Source: Rhodobacteraceae bacterium LMO-JJ12
GTDB taxonomy: Bacteria; Pseudomonadota; Alphaproteobacteria; Rhodobacterales; Rhodobacteraceae
Direction of reading: 5' to 3'
Assembly (NCBI GenBank): GCA_021555075.1
Contig: JAKGBX010000004.1
Location: 186,001 to 250,000 of the forward strand
DNA: 64,000 nucleotides
In this document: positions 41,211-49,911 of the stretch, piece after piece
Position numbering within the stretch: the stretch's first letter is position 1
Layout: the number at the start of each line of letters is the position of its first letter
The notes under the pieces: model-generated
Seen by the model: only the letters and a program-made list of their open reading frames with translations
Databases searched by the model: none
Told to the model about the DNA's origin: nothing
Position numbers and translations under genes: made by a program

Positions 41211-41281
41211 GGTTCTGCCCTTTGCCGCTGGTTGATGCGTACAATGGCGGCGGTCAGGGCGAAGATCAATGGAACGCGGCG

Positions 41282-41743
41282 CTACTTGCGGAAGCTGTCG
41301 AGGCTGACGACTTCGGCGTCATGGCTTTCTTTTCCCTCGTCGTCCACCTCGATCGGTTCGTGATCGTCGGTATCGTCTTCTTCTTCGTCATCATGGGTTT
41401 CAAAGCGCAGGCCGAATTCGACCGAAGGATCGACGAAAGTCTTGATCGCATCATAGGGGATATAGAGAGGCTCGGGCGCGTCACCGAAATTGAGCGTGAT
41501 GGCAAAGCCTTCGTCGCTCACTTCAAGCCCGTCGAACCAGTGCTGCATCACCACGGTCATCTCGGACGGGTAACGTTCGCGCAGCCAATCCGCCAGCTTG
41601 GCACCCGGATGGGTGGTGTCGAAGGTGATGAAGAAATGATGCGCACCGGGAAGGCCGTTTTCGGCCACATCCTGAAGTACTTCCTGAATAAGACCGCGCA
41701 TCGCACGGTGCATCAGGCTGCCATAATCGATCGTGCGAGACAT
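41282..41743 (-). CDS. sspB: SspB-like ClpXP adaptor
   Basis: 153 residues. N-terminal fold [40 protein letters not shown] and FEGL-type core ([19 protein letters not shown]) match alphaproteobacterial SspB, which tethers ssrA-tagged substrates to ClpXP. An acidic flexible linker ([13 protein letters not shown]) and a short C-terminal peptide ([11 protein letters not shown]) suit a ClpX-docking tail. Lies 71 bp upstream of fumC on the same strand. Confidence 0.92.
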   Translation of the reverse strand: MSRTIDYGSLMHRAMRGLIQEVLQDVAENGLPGAHHFFITFDTTHPGAKLADWLRERYPSEMTVVMQHWFDGLEVSDEGFAITLNFGDAPEPLYIPYDAIKTFVDPSVEFGLRFETHDDEEEDDTDDHEPIEVDDEGKESHDAEVVSLDSFRK

Positions 41744-42195
41744 CCGCCCCCCCAGTAGAGGTTTCCCGGTGAAGGTATGATGGCAGTCACAATAATGGAT
41801 TCGCAGGAAAGCGAAAGGGGCAGTCGCGCAAAAAGCGGCTTGTGGCTCAGAGCCGGGGGAAATCGCGCCAGTGCAGGAGTTTTTCCGCCAAGACGGAACG
41901 GTAGGGCATGCGAGGGATTCGGGCGACCCGGGGGGGGCTGCGATGCCCTATGCCTGTTGATCTTGTCGGGGCAGGTGCCTGTCCAAGCACAAGCGCGCTG
42001 GGCCTGCATATTCTGCCCGATATCCCCGCCGGGCAGTTGGTGAGTATTGGCACCGGGGGCGCGATAAAGGGCAGATACAAAAAACTGTATTGACTCAAAT
42101 CTCAAAAGTGACAAGGCTGTCAGTAATGACGTTGGTGTCAGTAATGACAGTGTCGTCAATCCGCGACTGCCAAGTTTAATAAAAGGATCTCAGCA
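41744..42195. other. 452-bp gap before the ABC-transporter operon
   Basis: Non-coding. The left part carries the sspB promoter; the right end has AT-rich sequence and the operator-like repeats at 42118-42149. Short frames here have no ribosome site or recognisable family. It marks the border between core genes and the accessory block. Confidence 0.55.
42118..42149. promoter_or_regulatory. Tandem TGTCAGTAATGAC(A) operators upstream of the ABC operon
   Basis: The 13-bp sequence TGTCAGTAATGAC occurs at 42118-42130 and 42136-42148, an 18-bp period. Each is a dyad, TGTCA-N4-TGACA (exact in the second copy). They end 46 bp before the first start codon of the transporter operon, overlapping the expected promoter. 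The TetR gene at the end of the operon is a natural candidate ligand-responsive binder, but its own upstream region shows no such site. Confidence 0.55.
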
Positions 42196-43275
42196 ATGCC
42201 CGGAGCGTCGGTGAGTTATCACGGAGTAAGCAAGACATACGGTTCGGTTGATGCCTTGCTGGATTTCAACCTTACTGTTGAACCCGGTGAGATAATGACC
42301 TTTCTCGGGGCCAGCGGGTCGGGGAAAACGACAGCTTTGAACGTTCTGGCAGGCTTTACCGAGGTCAGTCGCGGCGATATCGAGATCGGCGGACATTCCG
42401 TTGTCGGCTTGCCGCCCGAGCAACGAAACGTCGGGATGGTGTTTCAGAGCTATTCGCTGTTTCCCCATATGAGCGTTTTTCAAAACGTTGCTTTCCCGCT
42501 CGGTCTGCGCAAGGTCGACAAGAGCGAACAGAAACGGCGGGTAGACGCCGCCTTGAAGATGGTTCAGCTGTCAAATCTTGCCGACCGGATGCCCAATGAG
42601 CTTTCGGGCGGGCAGAAGCAACGCGTCGCCTTTGCGCGGGCCATTGTTTTTGAGCCGCCGATTTTGTTGATGGACGAGCCTCTGGGCGCTCTGGATCTGA
42701 AGCTGCGTCAGGCGATGCAGGTCGAGATCAAGGAGTATCAGGCCCAGTTGGGATGCACGATCATCTTCGTCACGCATGATCAAAGCGAAGCGCTTGCACT
42801 TTCCGACCGGATCGCCGTGGTGGACAAGGGGCGCATTATCCAGCTGGATACAGCCGACCGGATCTATGATGCGCCCAACAGCCGCTTTGTCGCGGAATTC
42901 ATCGGCAAAACCAACATCCTGTCATTTCAACGGGACGATACCAGCTCGATCTCGATCCCGGAAATCGGGCTGTCGGTCAGTTCGAGCAAGCTCAACCTCG
43001 GCCAGTCCGGATTGCTGAGCATACGTCCCGAAAAGGTATTCAGACCAACAGAAGACAGCGAAAACACTGTCTCATTCACCGGCACGATTGAAGAAGTTCT
43101 TTTTCAGGGTGATCTGGTTCACTACACGATTGCGCTTCCTGGTGGCAAAACCATGCAGTTCCAGGAGCATCGTGGACCCGGATCCAGTCAATTGCGCCTC
43201 CACGAACAACACACCTTCGGATTCCTGATCAGCGACGCTCTGCCGCTGGAGCAGGATGCGGGCAGTGCCCCCTAA
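42196..43275 (+). CDS. ABC transporter ATP-binding protein (spermidine/putrescine type)
   Basis: 359 residues. Walker A GASGSGKT (38-45), Q-loop MVFQSYSLFPHMSV, signature LSGGQKQR (136-143), Walker B ILLMDE (156-161) and H-loop VTHDQSEALAL are complete. The C-terminal third is a TOBE domain (SIRPEKVF). It belongs to the PotA/FbpC class. First gene of an operon with binding protein, two permeases, a crotonase, a CoA ligase and a TetR regulator. Confidence 0.95.
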   Translation: MPGASVSYHGVSKTYGSVDALLDFNLTVEPGEIMTFLGASGSGKTTALNVLAGFTEVSRGDIEIGGHSVVGLPPEQRNVGMVFQSYSLFPHMSVFQNVAFPLGLRKVDKSEQKRRVDAALKMVQLSNLADRMPNELSGGQKQRVAFARAIVFEPPILLMDEPLGALDLKLRQAMQVEIKEYQAQLGCTIIFVTHDQSEALALSDRIAVVDKGRIIQLDTADRIYDAPNSRFVAEFIGKTNILSFQRDDTSSISIPEIGLSVSSSKLNLGQSGLLSIRPEKVFRPTEDSENTVSFTGTIEEVLFQGDLVHYTIALPGGKTMQFQEHRGPGSSQLRLHEQHTFGFLISDALPLEQDAGSAP

Positions 43276-43323
43276 ATGCAGGCAACCAAAAGCAAAAAAT
43301 TCATCAACCAATGGGAGACCACT

Positions 43324-44397
43324 ATGCGACCTCAAGGATTCTTGTCTACAGCCTCTGCGTTGACCACTGCGCTGGCTTTGGGATTTACGGCTCATGCCGT
43401 TTCGGCCGCCGATGACACGTTCGTAATGAGCGGATCGGGCGGCGTTGTCGGAGATGCCGTCAAGGAAATTTTCATGCCGATCTTCGAGAAGGAGAGCGGC
43501 ATCAAGATGAGCCACGTGGCAGCGGAAGCCACACGAATGGCGGAAATCGAAGCGATGGTGCGCGCAGGCGACCCGATCTGGGACGTGTCCGAGATTTCTG
43601 CCTCCGACTATCCCATCGCCGTCAGCAAGGGCCTGCTGGAAGAAATCGACTATTCCAAACTGGACCCGGACAACACCCTGCCCGAGATTGCGCGCGGTCA
43701 ATACGGTGTCGTCGCGGCGAGCTATTCGACCGTTCTGGTTCAGCGCACCGACAAGACCCCGGAGGGGACAAAAATGACCTCCTGGGCGGATTTCTGGGAC
43801 ACTGAGAAGTTCCCCGGCCCACGGTCGCTTCGCGCGCGCCCCGAATACAACCTTGAATTCGCGTTGCTGGCCGATGGCGTGCCATCGGGTGAAATCTATG
43901 ACGTTCTGGCGACAGAAGAAGGCATCGACCGGGCGTTTGCAAAACTGGATGAAATCCGTCCAAGTATCCAGGTCTGGTGGAATTCCGGCGCGCAATCTGT
44001 CCAGCTTCTTTCGGATAACGAAGTCTACTACACGACCACCTATAACGGGCGTGTCGGAGCACTTCGCGACAGTGGCATTCCAGTCGAGATCGTTTGGAAT
44101 GGCGGTGCGCTGCACACATCCTATGTCGGGATAATCAAGGGCACGAAAAATCTTGATGCCTCTTATGATTATGTGCGTCTGCGGACGATGCGCCCCGAGC
44201 TGGAGCTGCAATATCTTCAGAAACTGCCCTATCCGAACTTTGCGCCGGGCCTGTTCGACAAGCTGCCTCCCGAGCTTGCCGAACAGATGCCGACCTTTGA
44301 GGCGAACGCCAATGTTCAGTTCGTAGCGAACGAGGAGTTCTGGAAGGACAACATCGACGAGCTGCGCGAGCGCTGGGACGAGTGGATGCTCGAATAA
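43324..44397 (+). CDS. Periplasmic substrate-binding protein (PotD-like)
   Basis: 357 residues from ATG 43324, with GGGAG upstream. A Sec signal peptide ends at AVSA. The mature part has the two-lobed fold with FVMSGSGGVVGDAVKEIFMP at the start and NLEFALLADGVPSGEIYDVL in the hinge, as in the extracellular solute-binding family 1/PotD group. Its aromatic, acidic pocket residues suggest a cationic or zwitterionic ligand, but this cannot be assigned by eye. A terminator-like hairpin follows the stop. Confidence 0.9.
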   Translation: MRPQGFLSTASALTTALALGFTAHAVSAADDTFVMSGSGGVVGDAVKEIFMPIFEKESGIKMSHVAAEATRMAEIEAMVRAGDPIWDVSEISASDYPIAVSKGLLEEIDYSKLDPDNTLPEIARGQYGVVAASYSTVLVQRTDKTPEGTKMTSWADFWDTEKFPGPRSLRARPEYNLEFALLADGVPSGEIYDVLATEEGIDRAFAKLDEIRPSIQVWWNSGAQSVQLLSDNEVYYTTTYNGRVGALRDSGIPVEIVWNGGALHTSYVGIIKGTKNLDASYDYVRLRTMRPELELQYLQKLPYPNFAPGLFDKLPPELAEQMPTFEANANVQFVANEEFWKDNIDELRERWDEWMLE

Positions 44398-44404
44398 CAT
44401 CCCG

Positions 44405-44438
44405 AGGTGCCCGCGTTGGAATAATGCGGGCACCTTTT
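44405..44438 (+). terminator. Internal hairpin after the binding-protein gene
   Basis: Perfect 10-bp stem (44405-44414 with 44426-44435) and a TTTT run, eight bases after the stop codon. Since permease genes follow in the same direction, it probably works as a partial terminator or 3' stabiliser that keeps binding-protein mRNA in excess. Confidence 0.75.
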
Positions 44439-44509
44439 CCCAATCTCTGGCGGCGAATGCGCCAGTCATCTTCTTCAGCCGAGTTCATTAGCCGAGCGGG
44501 GTAGCCCAA

Positions 44510-45334
44510 ATGTACAAATTTGTCAGACGCACCTGGTTCTTGTGGCCTGCCATGGCGCTGCTCGTATTCTTCTTTCTGGTTCCGTCCCTCGACATCATCC
44601 GTTCCAGCGTGATGGACCCGGAATTTACCATGAAACATTTCGAACGGATTTATGAGAGATCCGTTTACCTGACAGTTTTCTGGAAAACCGTGAAGCTGTC
44701 TCTGTTGGTGGCCTTGGCAACTGCGATCATTGGCTACCCGGTTGCTTATTTCATAAACCTGCAACCCAAGAAGACGCAGGTGCTTTTGATATTCCTGATC
44801 TTCGTGCCGATGTGGATGAGCATTCTCATTCGCTCTTACGCCTGGATGGTCATGCTTGGCCGTGACGGCGTGATAAATACCGCCTTGCTGGGGCTGGGTT
44901 TCATCGAGACGCCGGCACAGATGCTCTATACCTCCACGGCCGTCTTTGTTGCCATGGTGCAAATCCTGCTGCCGATACAGATCATCACCTGCTACAGCAG
45001 CATGACCGAGATCGACATGGGGCTTATCAGGGCCGCAAGAATTCTCGGCGCCAAGCCGCGCCAGGCCATGCTTCGGGTGTTCTTTCCGCTCAGTTTCGAA
45101 GGCACCATCACCGGCGCGCTGATCGTGTTCATGCTCTCAATGGGATTCTTCATCACTCCGGCCCTGGTTGGCGGGCCGCGCGACAAGCTGATCGGCAACC
45201 TGATCGAATTTCAGGTCGAAAGGCTGAACTGGGGGTTTGCGTCGGCTCTGGGGCTGCTCTTGCTGGTGGGAACGTTGGTGCTGGTTGTCGTCATTCGCCT
45301 TCTCGGGCGCCAACTTATCAAGCGGATGGTGTGA
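44510..45334 (+). CDS. ABC transporter permease (PotB-like)
   Basis: 274 residues, about six membrane helices. The coupling loop EAA motif reads AARILGAKPRQAMLRVFFPLSFEG near residue 180, which contacts the ATPase. The N-terminus has one helix, then a periplasmic segment, as in PotB. Six bases separate it from the second permease gene. Confidence 0.93.
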   Translation: MYKFVRRTWFLWPAMALLVFFFLVPSLDIIRSSVMDPEFTMKHFERIYERSVYLTVFWKTVKLSLLVALATAIIGYPVAYFINLQPKKTQVLLIFLIFVPMWMSILIRSYAWMVMLGRDGVINTALLGLGFIETPAQMLYTSTAVFVAMVQILLPIQIITCYSSMTEIDMGLIRAARILGAKPRQAMLRVFFPLSFEGTITGALIVFMLSMGFFITPALVGGPRDKLIGNLIEFQVERLNWGFASALGLLLLVGTLVLVVVIRLLGRQLIKRMV

Positions 45335-45340
45335 TCGATC

Positions 45341-46144
45341 ATGGATAATGTAGCTTCAAAAACCTCAAGAGTCGTCCTTTTGGTCATTTTCTGTCTGGTG
45401 GTCCTGTTCCTGATCTTTCCGATCTTCCTGATCGTGCCAATGTCGCTCAGCAACAACGACTTCCTGAATTTCCCGCCCGAGAACATCGGCCTGCGCTGGT
45501 ATCGCGCATATATGAATGACTCGGCCTGGGTCGCCGCGACCCTGCTGTCGTTCAAGATTGCGATATTCTCAAGCCTGGTGTCGGTGGTTGTCGGAACCAT
45601 GGCGGTGCTTGCCCTGACGCGGAGCGTTCAGAGGGGCAAGGTGGTGGTCAGCTATTTCATAACTGCGCCGATCATCATTCCCCATATCTTCATCGCGCTG
45701 GGGATATTCATTCTCGCGGTCAGGATGGGGTTCACGGATAGTGAAGTCGCGCTGGTTGGCGCCCATTCGATGATTGCGATGCCGTTTGTCTATCTGATTG
45801 TCGGGTCGGCCATCCGCCAGATTGACGAGAATCTGGAGCGCGCCGCGCGGACCTTGGGCGCCGGGCCGGTCAAGGCGTTTTTTACCGCGACCTTCCCCAG
45901 TCTGCTTCCCTCGATCGTCGCGGCGGCTGTCTTTGCCTTCTTTGTCTCGTTCGATGAACTCATCATTGCCGAGTTTCTGTTGAGCGCCAAACAAACCCTA
46001 CCGATGCGAATCTGGGCAGATCTGCATCTGGAATTCAGCCCAACCGTAGCTGCGGTCGCAAGCATTCTGATCGTGGTGACGACCATCGCAATGACACTGG
46101 CAGAGAAGCTGCGGCGTCGAGCGGCCCAGCTTAACCAAGAATAA
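45341..46144 (+). CDS. ABC transporter permease (PotC-like)
   Basis: 267 residues, six membrane helices. EAA loop: AARTLGAGPVKAFFTATFPSLLPS. Pairs with the preceding permease to form the channel. The spacing of 31 bp to the crotonase gene indicates one transcript. Confidence 0.93.
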   Translation: MDNVASKTSRVVLLVIFCLVVLFLIFPIFLIVPMSLSNNDFLNFPPENIGLRWYRAYMNDSAWVAATLLSFKIAIFSSLVSVVVGTMAVLALTRSVQRGKVVVSYFITAPIIIPHIFIALGIFILAVRMGFTDSEVALVGAHSMIAMPFVYLIVGSAIRQIDENLERAARTLGAGPVKAFFTATFPSLLPSIVAAAVFAFFVSFDELIIAEFLLSAKQTLPMRIWADLHLEFSPTVAAVASILIVVTTIAMTLAEKLRRRAAQLNQE

Positions 46145-46175
46145 CACAACACCCAGAACGAAGGATAATCGGATC

Positions 46176-46976
46176 ATGACCATGAAATATGAAAAGCACG
46201 GGAACATTGCGGTTTTCACCATCGACAACCCGCCGGTCAACGCCCTCACGCCCCGGATGCATCGCGAATTCCACGATCACCTGAAAAGCTTCCTCTCGGA
46301 TACGTCGGTGAATGTCGGCATCCTGACCGGGGCAGGGGAGCGCGCATTCTGTGGCGGGGACGATATCAAGAACCCATGGGGATATGGCTCGCTCGAAAAG
46401 AATCTCGATGCGCATTTCTGGCCGTCCAGCACCGATGACTATGACGAACGTCCGGGTTGGGAACGGGAAGTCAAGATGATTGACCGCTTCAAGCCCATCG
46501 TTGGCGCCATCAATGGCCCGGCCATGGGTATGGGGATGATTTACCTGATGTGTCACACCGATATTCGTATCTCTGTTCCCAACGGTCGCCTGGGGCTTCC
46601 CGAGATCGCCTATGGCATGGGCGGCGCATCCGGCTCGACCCAGCTTGGCCGCCATCTTCCGACGGCTGTGGCGATGTGGATGTTGCTGACGGGCGAGCCG
46701 CTGAGCGCCGAGGATGCGCTCAAGCATGATCTGATCAACGAGATCGTGGAGCCCGAGGCCCTGATGGACCGCGCAATGGAGGTTGCCGCCAAGATTGCGT
46801 CGCATCCCCCGATTGCCGTGCGCGTTGAGATGGAAGTCTTCAAGCGCTCTCTCGATCTGCCGAAAGCCGAGTCACAGGCCCTGACCGCGCATCTCTACCG
46901 CCTTCAAAGAGCCGCGTACCTCAGCAAGCCGGGAACGACTGCAACGCCGCTTGGCGACAAGGGTGGGCAAGACTGA
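46176..46976 (+). CDS. Crotonase-fold enzyme, hydratase/isomerase family
   Basis: 266 residues. CoA-binding motifs FTIDNPPVNALTPRMH and FCGGDDIKN, and LPEIAYGMGG are clear. Counting from LPE (Glu143), which matches Glu164 of rat enoyl-CoA hydratase, the position of the other catalytic glutamate (rat Glu144) is Tyr123. A single-glutamate site is more like isomerases or other crotonase reactions than a standard hydratase. It overlaps no neighbour; the CoA ligase starts 43 bp later. Substrate unknown. Confidence 0.85.
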   Translation: MTMKYEKHGNIAVFTIDNPPVNALTPRMHREFHDHLKSFLSDTSVNVGILTGAGERAFCGGDDIKNPWGYGSLEKNLDAHFWPSSTDDYDERPGWEREVKMIDRFKPIVGAINGPAMGMGMIYLMCHTDIRISVPNGRLGLPEIAYGMGGASGSTQLGRHLPTAVAMWMLLTGEPLSAEDALKHDLINEIVEPEALMDRAMEVAAKIASHPPIAVRVEMEVFKRSLDLPKAESQALTAHLYRLQRAAYLSKPGTTATPLGDKGGQD

Positions 46977-47019
46977 ATGGCACGCGGTGAATTCGAAAAG
47001 CGATCACAGGAGAAGTGAT

Positions 47020-48654
47020 ATGGAAATGGATGCCGGTTCTAAGGAAATGCGCGACCTGCGCAAGACTCTGGAGGGCGCCGACTATCCCGAAACCCTTGGG
47101 GCGTTCGTGCGTGAGCGCGCCGAGGCCCAAGGGGACGCGGTACTTGGTGTGTGGTTTGACGAGGGTCAGACACTCACCTATCGCGAACTGGATGAAGCGG
47201 CGGACAGGATGGCTTCCAGCCTGTCCGCGCTTGGGGTCAGAAAAGGCACCCATGTGGCGATGATGCTGCCGAACGTGCCTGCCTTCCCGATTACCTGGGT
47301 CGCGTTGGGGCGCATCGGTGCCGTCATGATCCCGGTCAACACCGGGTATACCAGCGAGGAGCTTCACTTCGTCCTGTCGGATTCCGACTCGCAGTTTCTT
47401 GTCATCGACCATGATCTGCTGGCGAATTTCGAGGCGATCGAGGACAAGCTGCCGCTGATCTCGGGCGCGCAGGTGATCATTCACGGCGACCCGGTTGAAG
47501 GGCGCTCAAGCTGGTCGGATCTGCGCGAGCGCGGCGCGTTGCCGTTTTTGCCCCCCACGCCGGTCTATCGCAGCGATCTGCTGAACATTCAGTACACCTC
47601 CGGCACCACGGGTTTTCCCAAGGGTTGTATGCTGACCCATGACTATTGGGTGCTGATCGGTCATTTTGCGGCGCAATTCAGAAACGCCGGCGGGAATATC
47701 CGTAACACCCTCATCTGGGCGCCGTTCTTTTACATGGACCCGATGTGGCAGTTCCTGATGACCATGAAAATCGGGGCGACAGCCTATGTCGCACGCAAGA
47801 TCAGCCTGTCGTCATTTTACGGCTGGCTTGAAGAATATGACATCAACTACTGCATCTTCCCTGAACCGGCGCTCAAGGCGCGCGCGCCGTCGCCGCAGGA
47901 TGACAAGGTCAATCTCAAATATGTCAGCATCTATGGCTGGAGAAAGGAAGCCCGCAAAGAAATCGCAGAGCGTTTCAATGTGATCGCGCGCGAAGGCTAT
48001 GGCATGACAGAGATCGGATCTGCGACGATTGTCCCGCTGAGTGCCGAAGCGAAATCTCTGGAAACGACCTGCGGACTTCCCGGCCCGTTTCGCGAATTGC
48101 GCATCGTCGATGAGCAGGAAAACGATGTCAAACAAGGGGAGAGCGGCGAACTCTGGGTTTCCGGCCGCTCGATCCTGATGGGATATTACAAGCGCCCCGA
48201 AGCAAACGCCACGTCGTTCCGCGGCAAGTGGTTTCGCACAGGGGATGTCTTCCGTCAGGATGAGGACGGCTATTACTATATCGTCGGGCGCACCAAGGAC
48301 ATGATCAAACGGGCAGGCGAAAACATCGCCGCAAGAGAGGTCGAGGCGGCGCTTTGTACCTTGCCCGAGATCGAGGAGGCCGCCGTTGTGGCCGTGCCTG
48401 ACGACACCCGCCGCGAAGAGGTAAAGGCCTACATCCTCCTCAAGCAAGGTCTGAGCAAAACGGATGTCTCGCCCGAGAAGATCATCGCCCATTGCAAGGA
48501 GCGCTTGGCGGCCTTCAAGATCCCGCGATATGTCGCCTATGTAACGGATTTCCCGCGCACCCCGAGCCGGAAAATCCAAAAGAACAGGATTCCATCCGAC
48601 CCGGATAATCCATCTGAAAATTCATGGGATGCAAAAGATGGTCTTTGGCATTAA
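47020..48654 (+). CDS. Acyl-CoA synthetase, similar to carnitine/crotonobetaine-CoA ligases
   Basis: 544 residues from ATG 47020 (AGGAGAAG upstream); a frame starting earlier overlaps the crotonase. AMP-binding P-loop YTSGTTGFPKGCML, adenine motif YGMTEIG, and C-terminal hinge FRTGDVFRQDEDGYYYIVGRTKD with the catalytic lysine in FPRTPSRKIQKNRI. The general look is of the CaiC-type subgroup, which activates short betaines. It would convert the imported acid to a CoA ester for the crotonase. Confidence 0.85.
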   Translation: MEMDAGSKEMRDLRKTLEGADYPETLGAFVRERAEAQGDAVLGVWFDEGQTLTYRELDEAADRMASSLSALGVRKGTHVAMMLPNVPAFPITWVALGRIGAVMIPVNTGYTSEELHFVLSDSDSQFLVIDHDLLANFEAIEDKLPLISGAQVIIHGDPVEGRSSWSDLRERGALPFLPPTPVYRSDLLNIQYTSGTTGFPKGCMLTHDYWVLIGHFAAQFRNAGGNIRNTLIWAPFFYMDPMWQFLMTMKIGATAYVARKISLSSFYGWLEEYDINYCIFPEPALKARAPSPQDDKVNLKYVSIYGWRKEARKEIAERFNVIAREGYGMTEIGSATIVPLSAEAKSLETTCGLPGPFRELRIVDEQENDVKQGESGELWVSGRSILMGYYKRPEANATSFRGKWFRTGDVFRQDEDGYYYIVGRTKDMIKRAGENIAAREVEAALCTLPEIEEAAVVAVPDDTRREEVKAYILLKQGLSKTDVSPEKIIAHCKERLAAFKIPRYVAYVTDFPRTPSRKIQKNRIPSDPDNPSENSWDAKDGLWH

Positions 48655-48746
48655 ATGTTGATCCCAATCCGGCTTTGGCGGGTCTTTTGCCTGCCAAAGC
48701 CGATAACCTGAGGATAGGTTTGCAAACCGGTTAGACTGGAAGTTCG

Positions 48747-49505
48747 ATGAAGCAGCTCAGCAAATCCAGTATGGAATCTGCATTGTCGGACTCCGATCAG
48801 ACCGCACATTCCGGGGCGCCAAGCGGTGTTTTTCATCTCTCCAGCGTTCTCAAGCAGCGCGCCGATAACTCGCAGGATGCGCCCAAGCGGCACCGCACGA
48901 GATTGGCCCTTTTGGCCGCGACTGCCGAGCAGATGGAAAAGGTGGGGTATGAGCAGCTCACGATCGAAGAAATCGTGAAATCCGCCGGACTGGCAAGAGG
49001 AACCTTCTATCTTCACTTCAAGAACAGGTCCGACGCGGCCTGGGCTGTCAGGCGGGCCTATCTCGCGCTGATGCGCGCGAGACGACCGCGCTCGAAAAAG
49101 GGGACATCCTCCTACCAGAAAATCTATACAATGAACCTGTTCTATTTGTTGTGCTATCAGACAAACGCGAGAATTCTTTCGGGGCAGGAATCTCTGATGC
49201 ACGATCGCCCCGAACTGTCCCATTCACGGGATTTCCTGAACCATCGTTATGCTCAGATCCTTCTCAAGGATCTTGCGCGCCACAAAGGGGTTTCGCCGTC
49301 CGAATTGATTTCATCCGCAAATGTTCTGGCGGTGCGGTTCATCATCGGGATGGCAGATGAGGTGCTCAGGGAGATATATGTAAAGGACAATCCCTATTTG
49401 CGCAGCTATGCCACGGACGTGCAGCAAGTCGCCGAAGTGTTGACGACGGTGTGGTGTCGCGCCCTGTTTTCGCAGAACCCCGAAGAAGGGCCGAGTATTC
49501 TCTGA
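48747..49505 (+). CDS. TetR-family transcriptional regulator
   Basis: 252 residues. After a 45-residue extension the helix-turn-helix reads EQLTIEEIVKSAGLARGTFYLHFKNRSD, typical TetR. The large C-terminal ligand domain (LCYQTNARILSGQESLMHD) is not recognisable further. It lies 92 bp after the CoA ligase and probably governs the operon through the tandem dyads at 42118-42149, a CoA thioester or the imported acid being the likely ligand. Confidence 0.88.
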   Translation: MKQLSKSSMESALSDSDQTAHSGAPSGVFHLSSVLKQRADNSQDAPKRHRTRLALLAATAEQMEKVGYEQLTIEEIVKSAGLARGTFYLHFKNRSDAAWAVRRAYLALMRARRPRSKKGTSSYQKIYTMNLFYLLCYQTNARILSGQESLMHDRPELSHSRDFLNHRYAQILLKDLARHKGVSPSELISSANVLAVRFIIGMADEVLREIYVKDNPYLRSYATDVQQVAEVLTTVWCRALFSQNPEEGPSIL

Positions 49506-49911
49506 TACCCCCTGCTGGGAGATGCGGTTTTTCACACGGCTTCCCGCATGCCGGGCGAGGCTTTATTCGAAGCGCGTCGTGATCTGGGTTTTCATTGCGC
49601 GCACAATTGTGGCCTCTGGCCGTTGGAAAAAACGCTCGCATTCCTCGGATGTTGGGCCAACTTCGCGTTTGCGTCTGAGAAGGTGGCTAAATCAGCCTGA
49701 TCCTTCAATCGCCAGCGTTTTCAGCCGACATGTCTCGTCCGCCAACAGCCTGCCAGACCACTTCTTCCAATCGAAACAGGCGCCTGACTGATCCCCGCTT
49801 TACGCCAGATCTCTGAAATTTGTTTTACAAGCCAGAAAGCCCTAAGCTAGGGTCGTATAGTGAGCATGATTACTATATTTTTTGGATACACTCATAAATT
49901 GGAAGCACATT
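49506..49911. other. 406-bp gap between TetR and the exported protein
   Basis: Non-coding by my reading. A 6-bp hairpin follows the TetR gene. The last 110 bp are AT-rich and hold the promoter of the next gene. A 50-codon frame (49548 onward) matches no family I know. Confidence 0.5.

Noticed and set aside
49523-49791. 89-codon frame after the TetR gene
   Set aside because: No ribosome site, no conserved pattern and Ser/Arg-rich composition; treated as non-coding.
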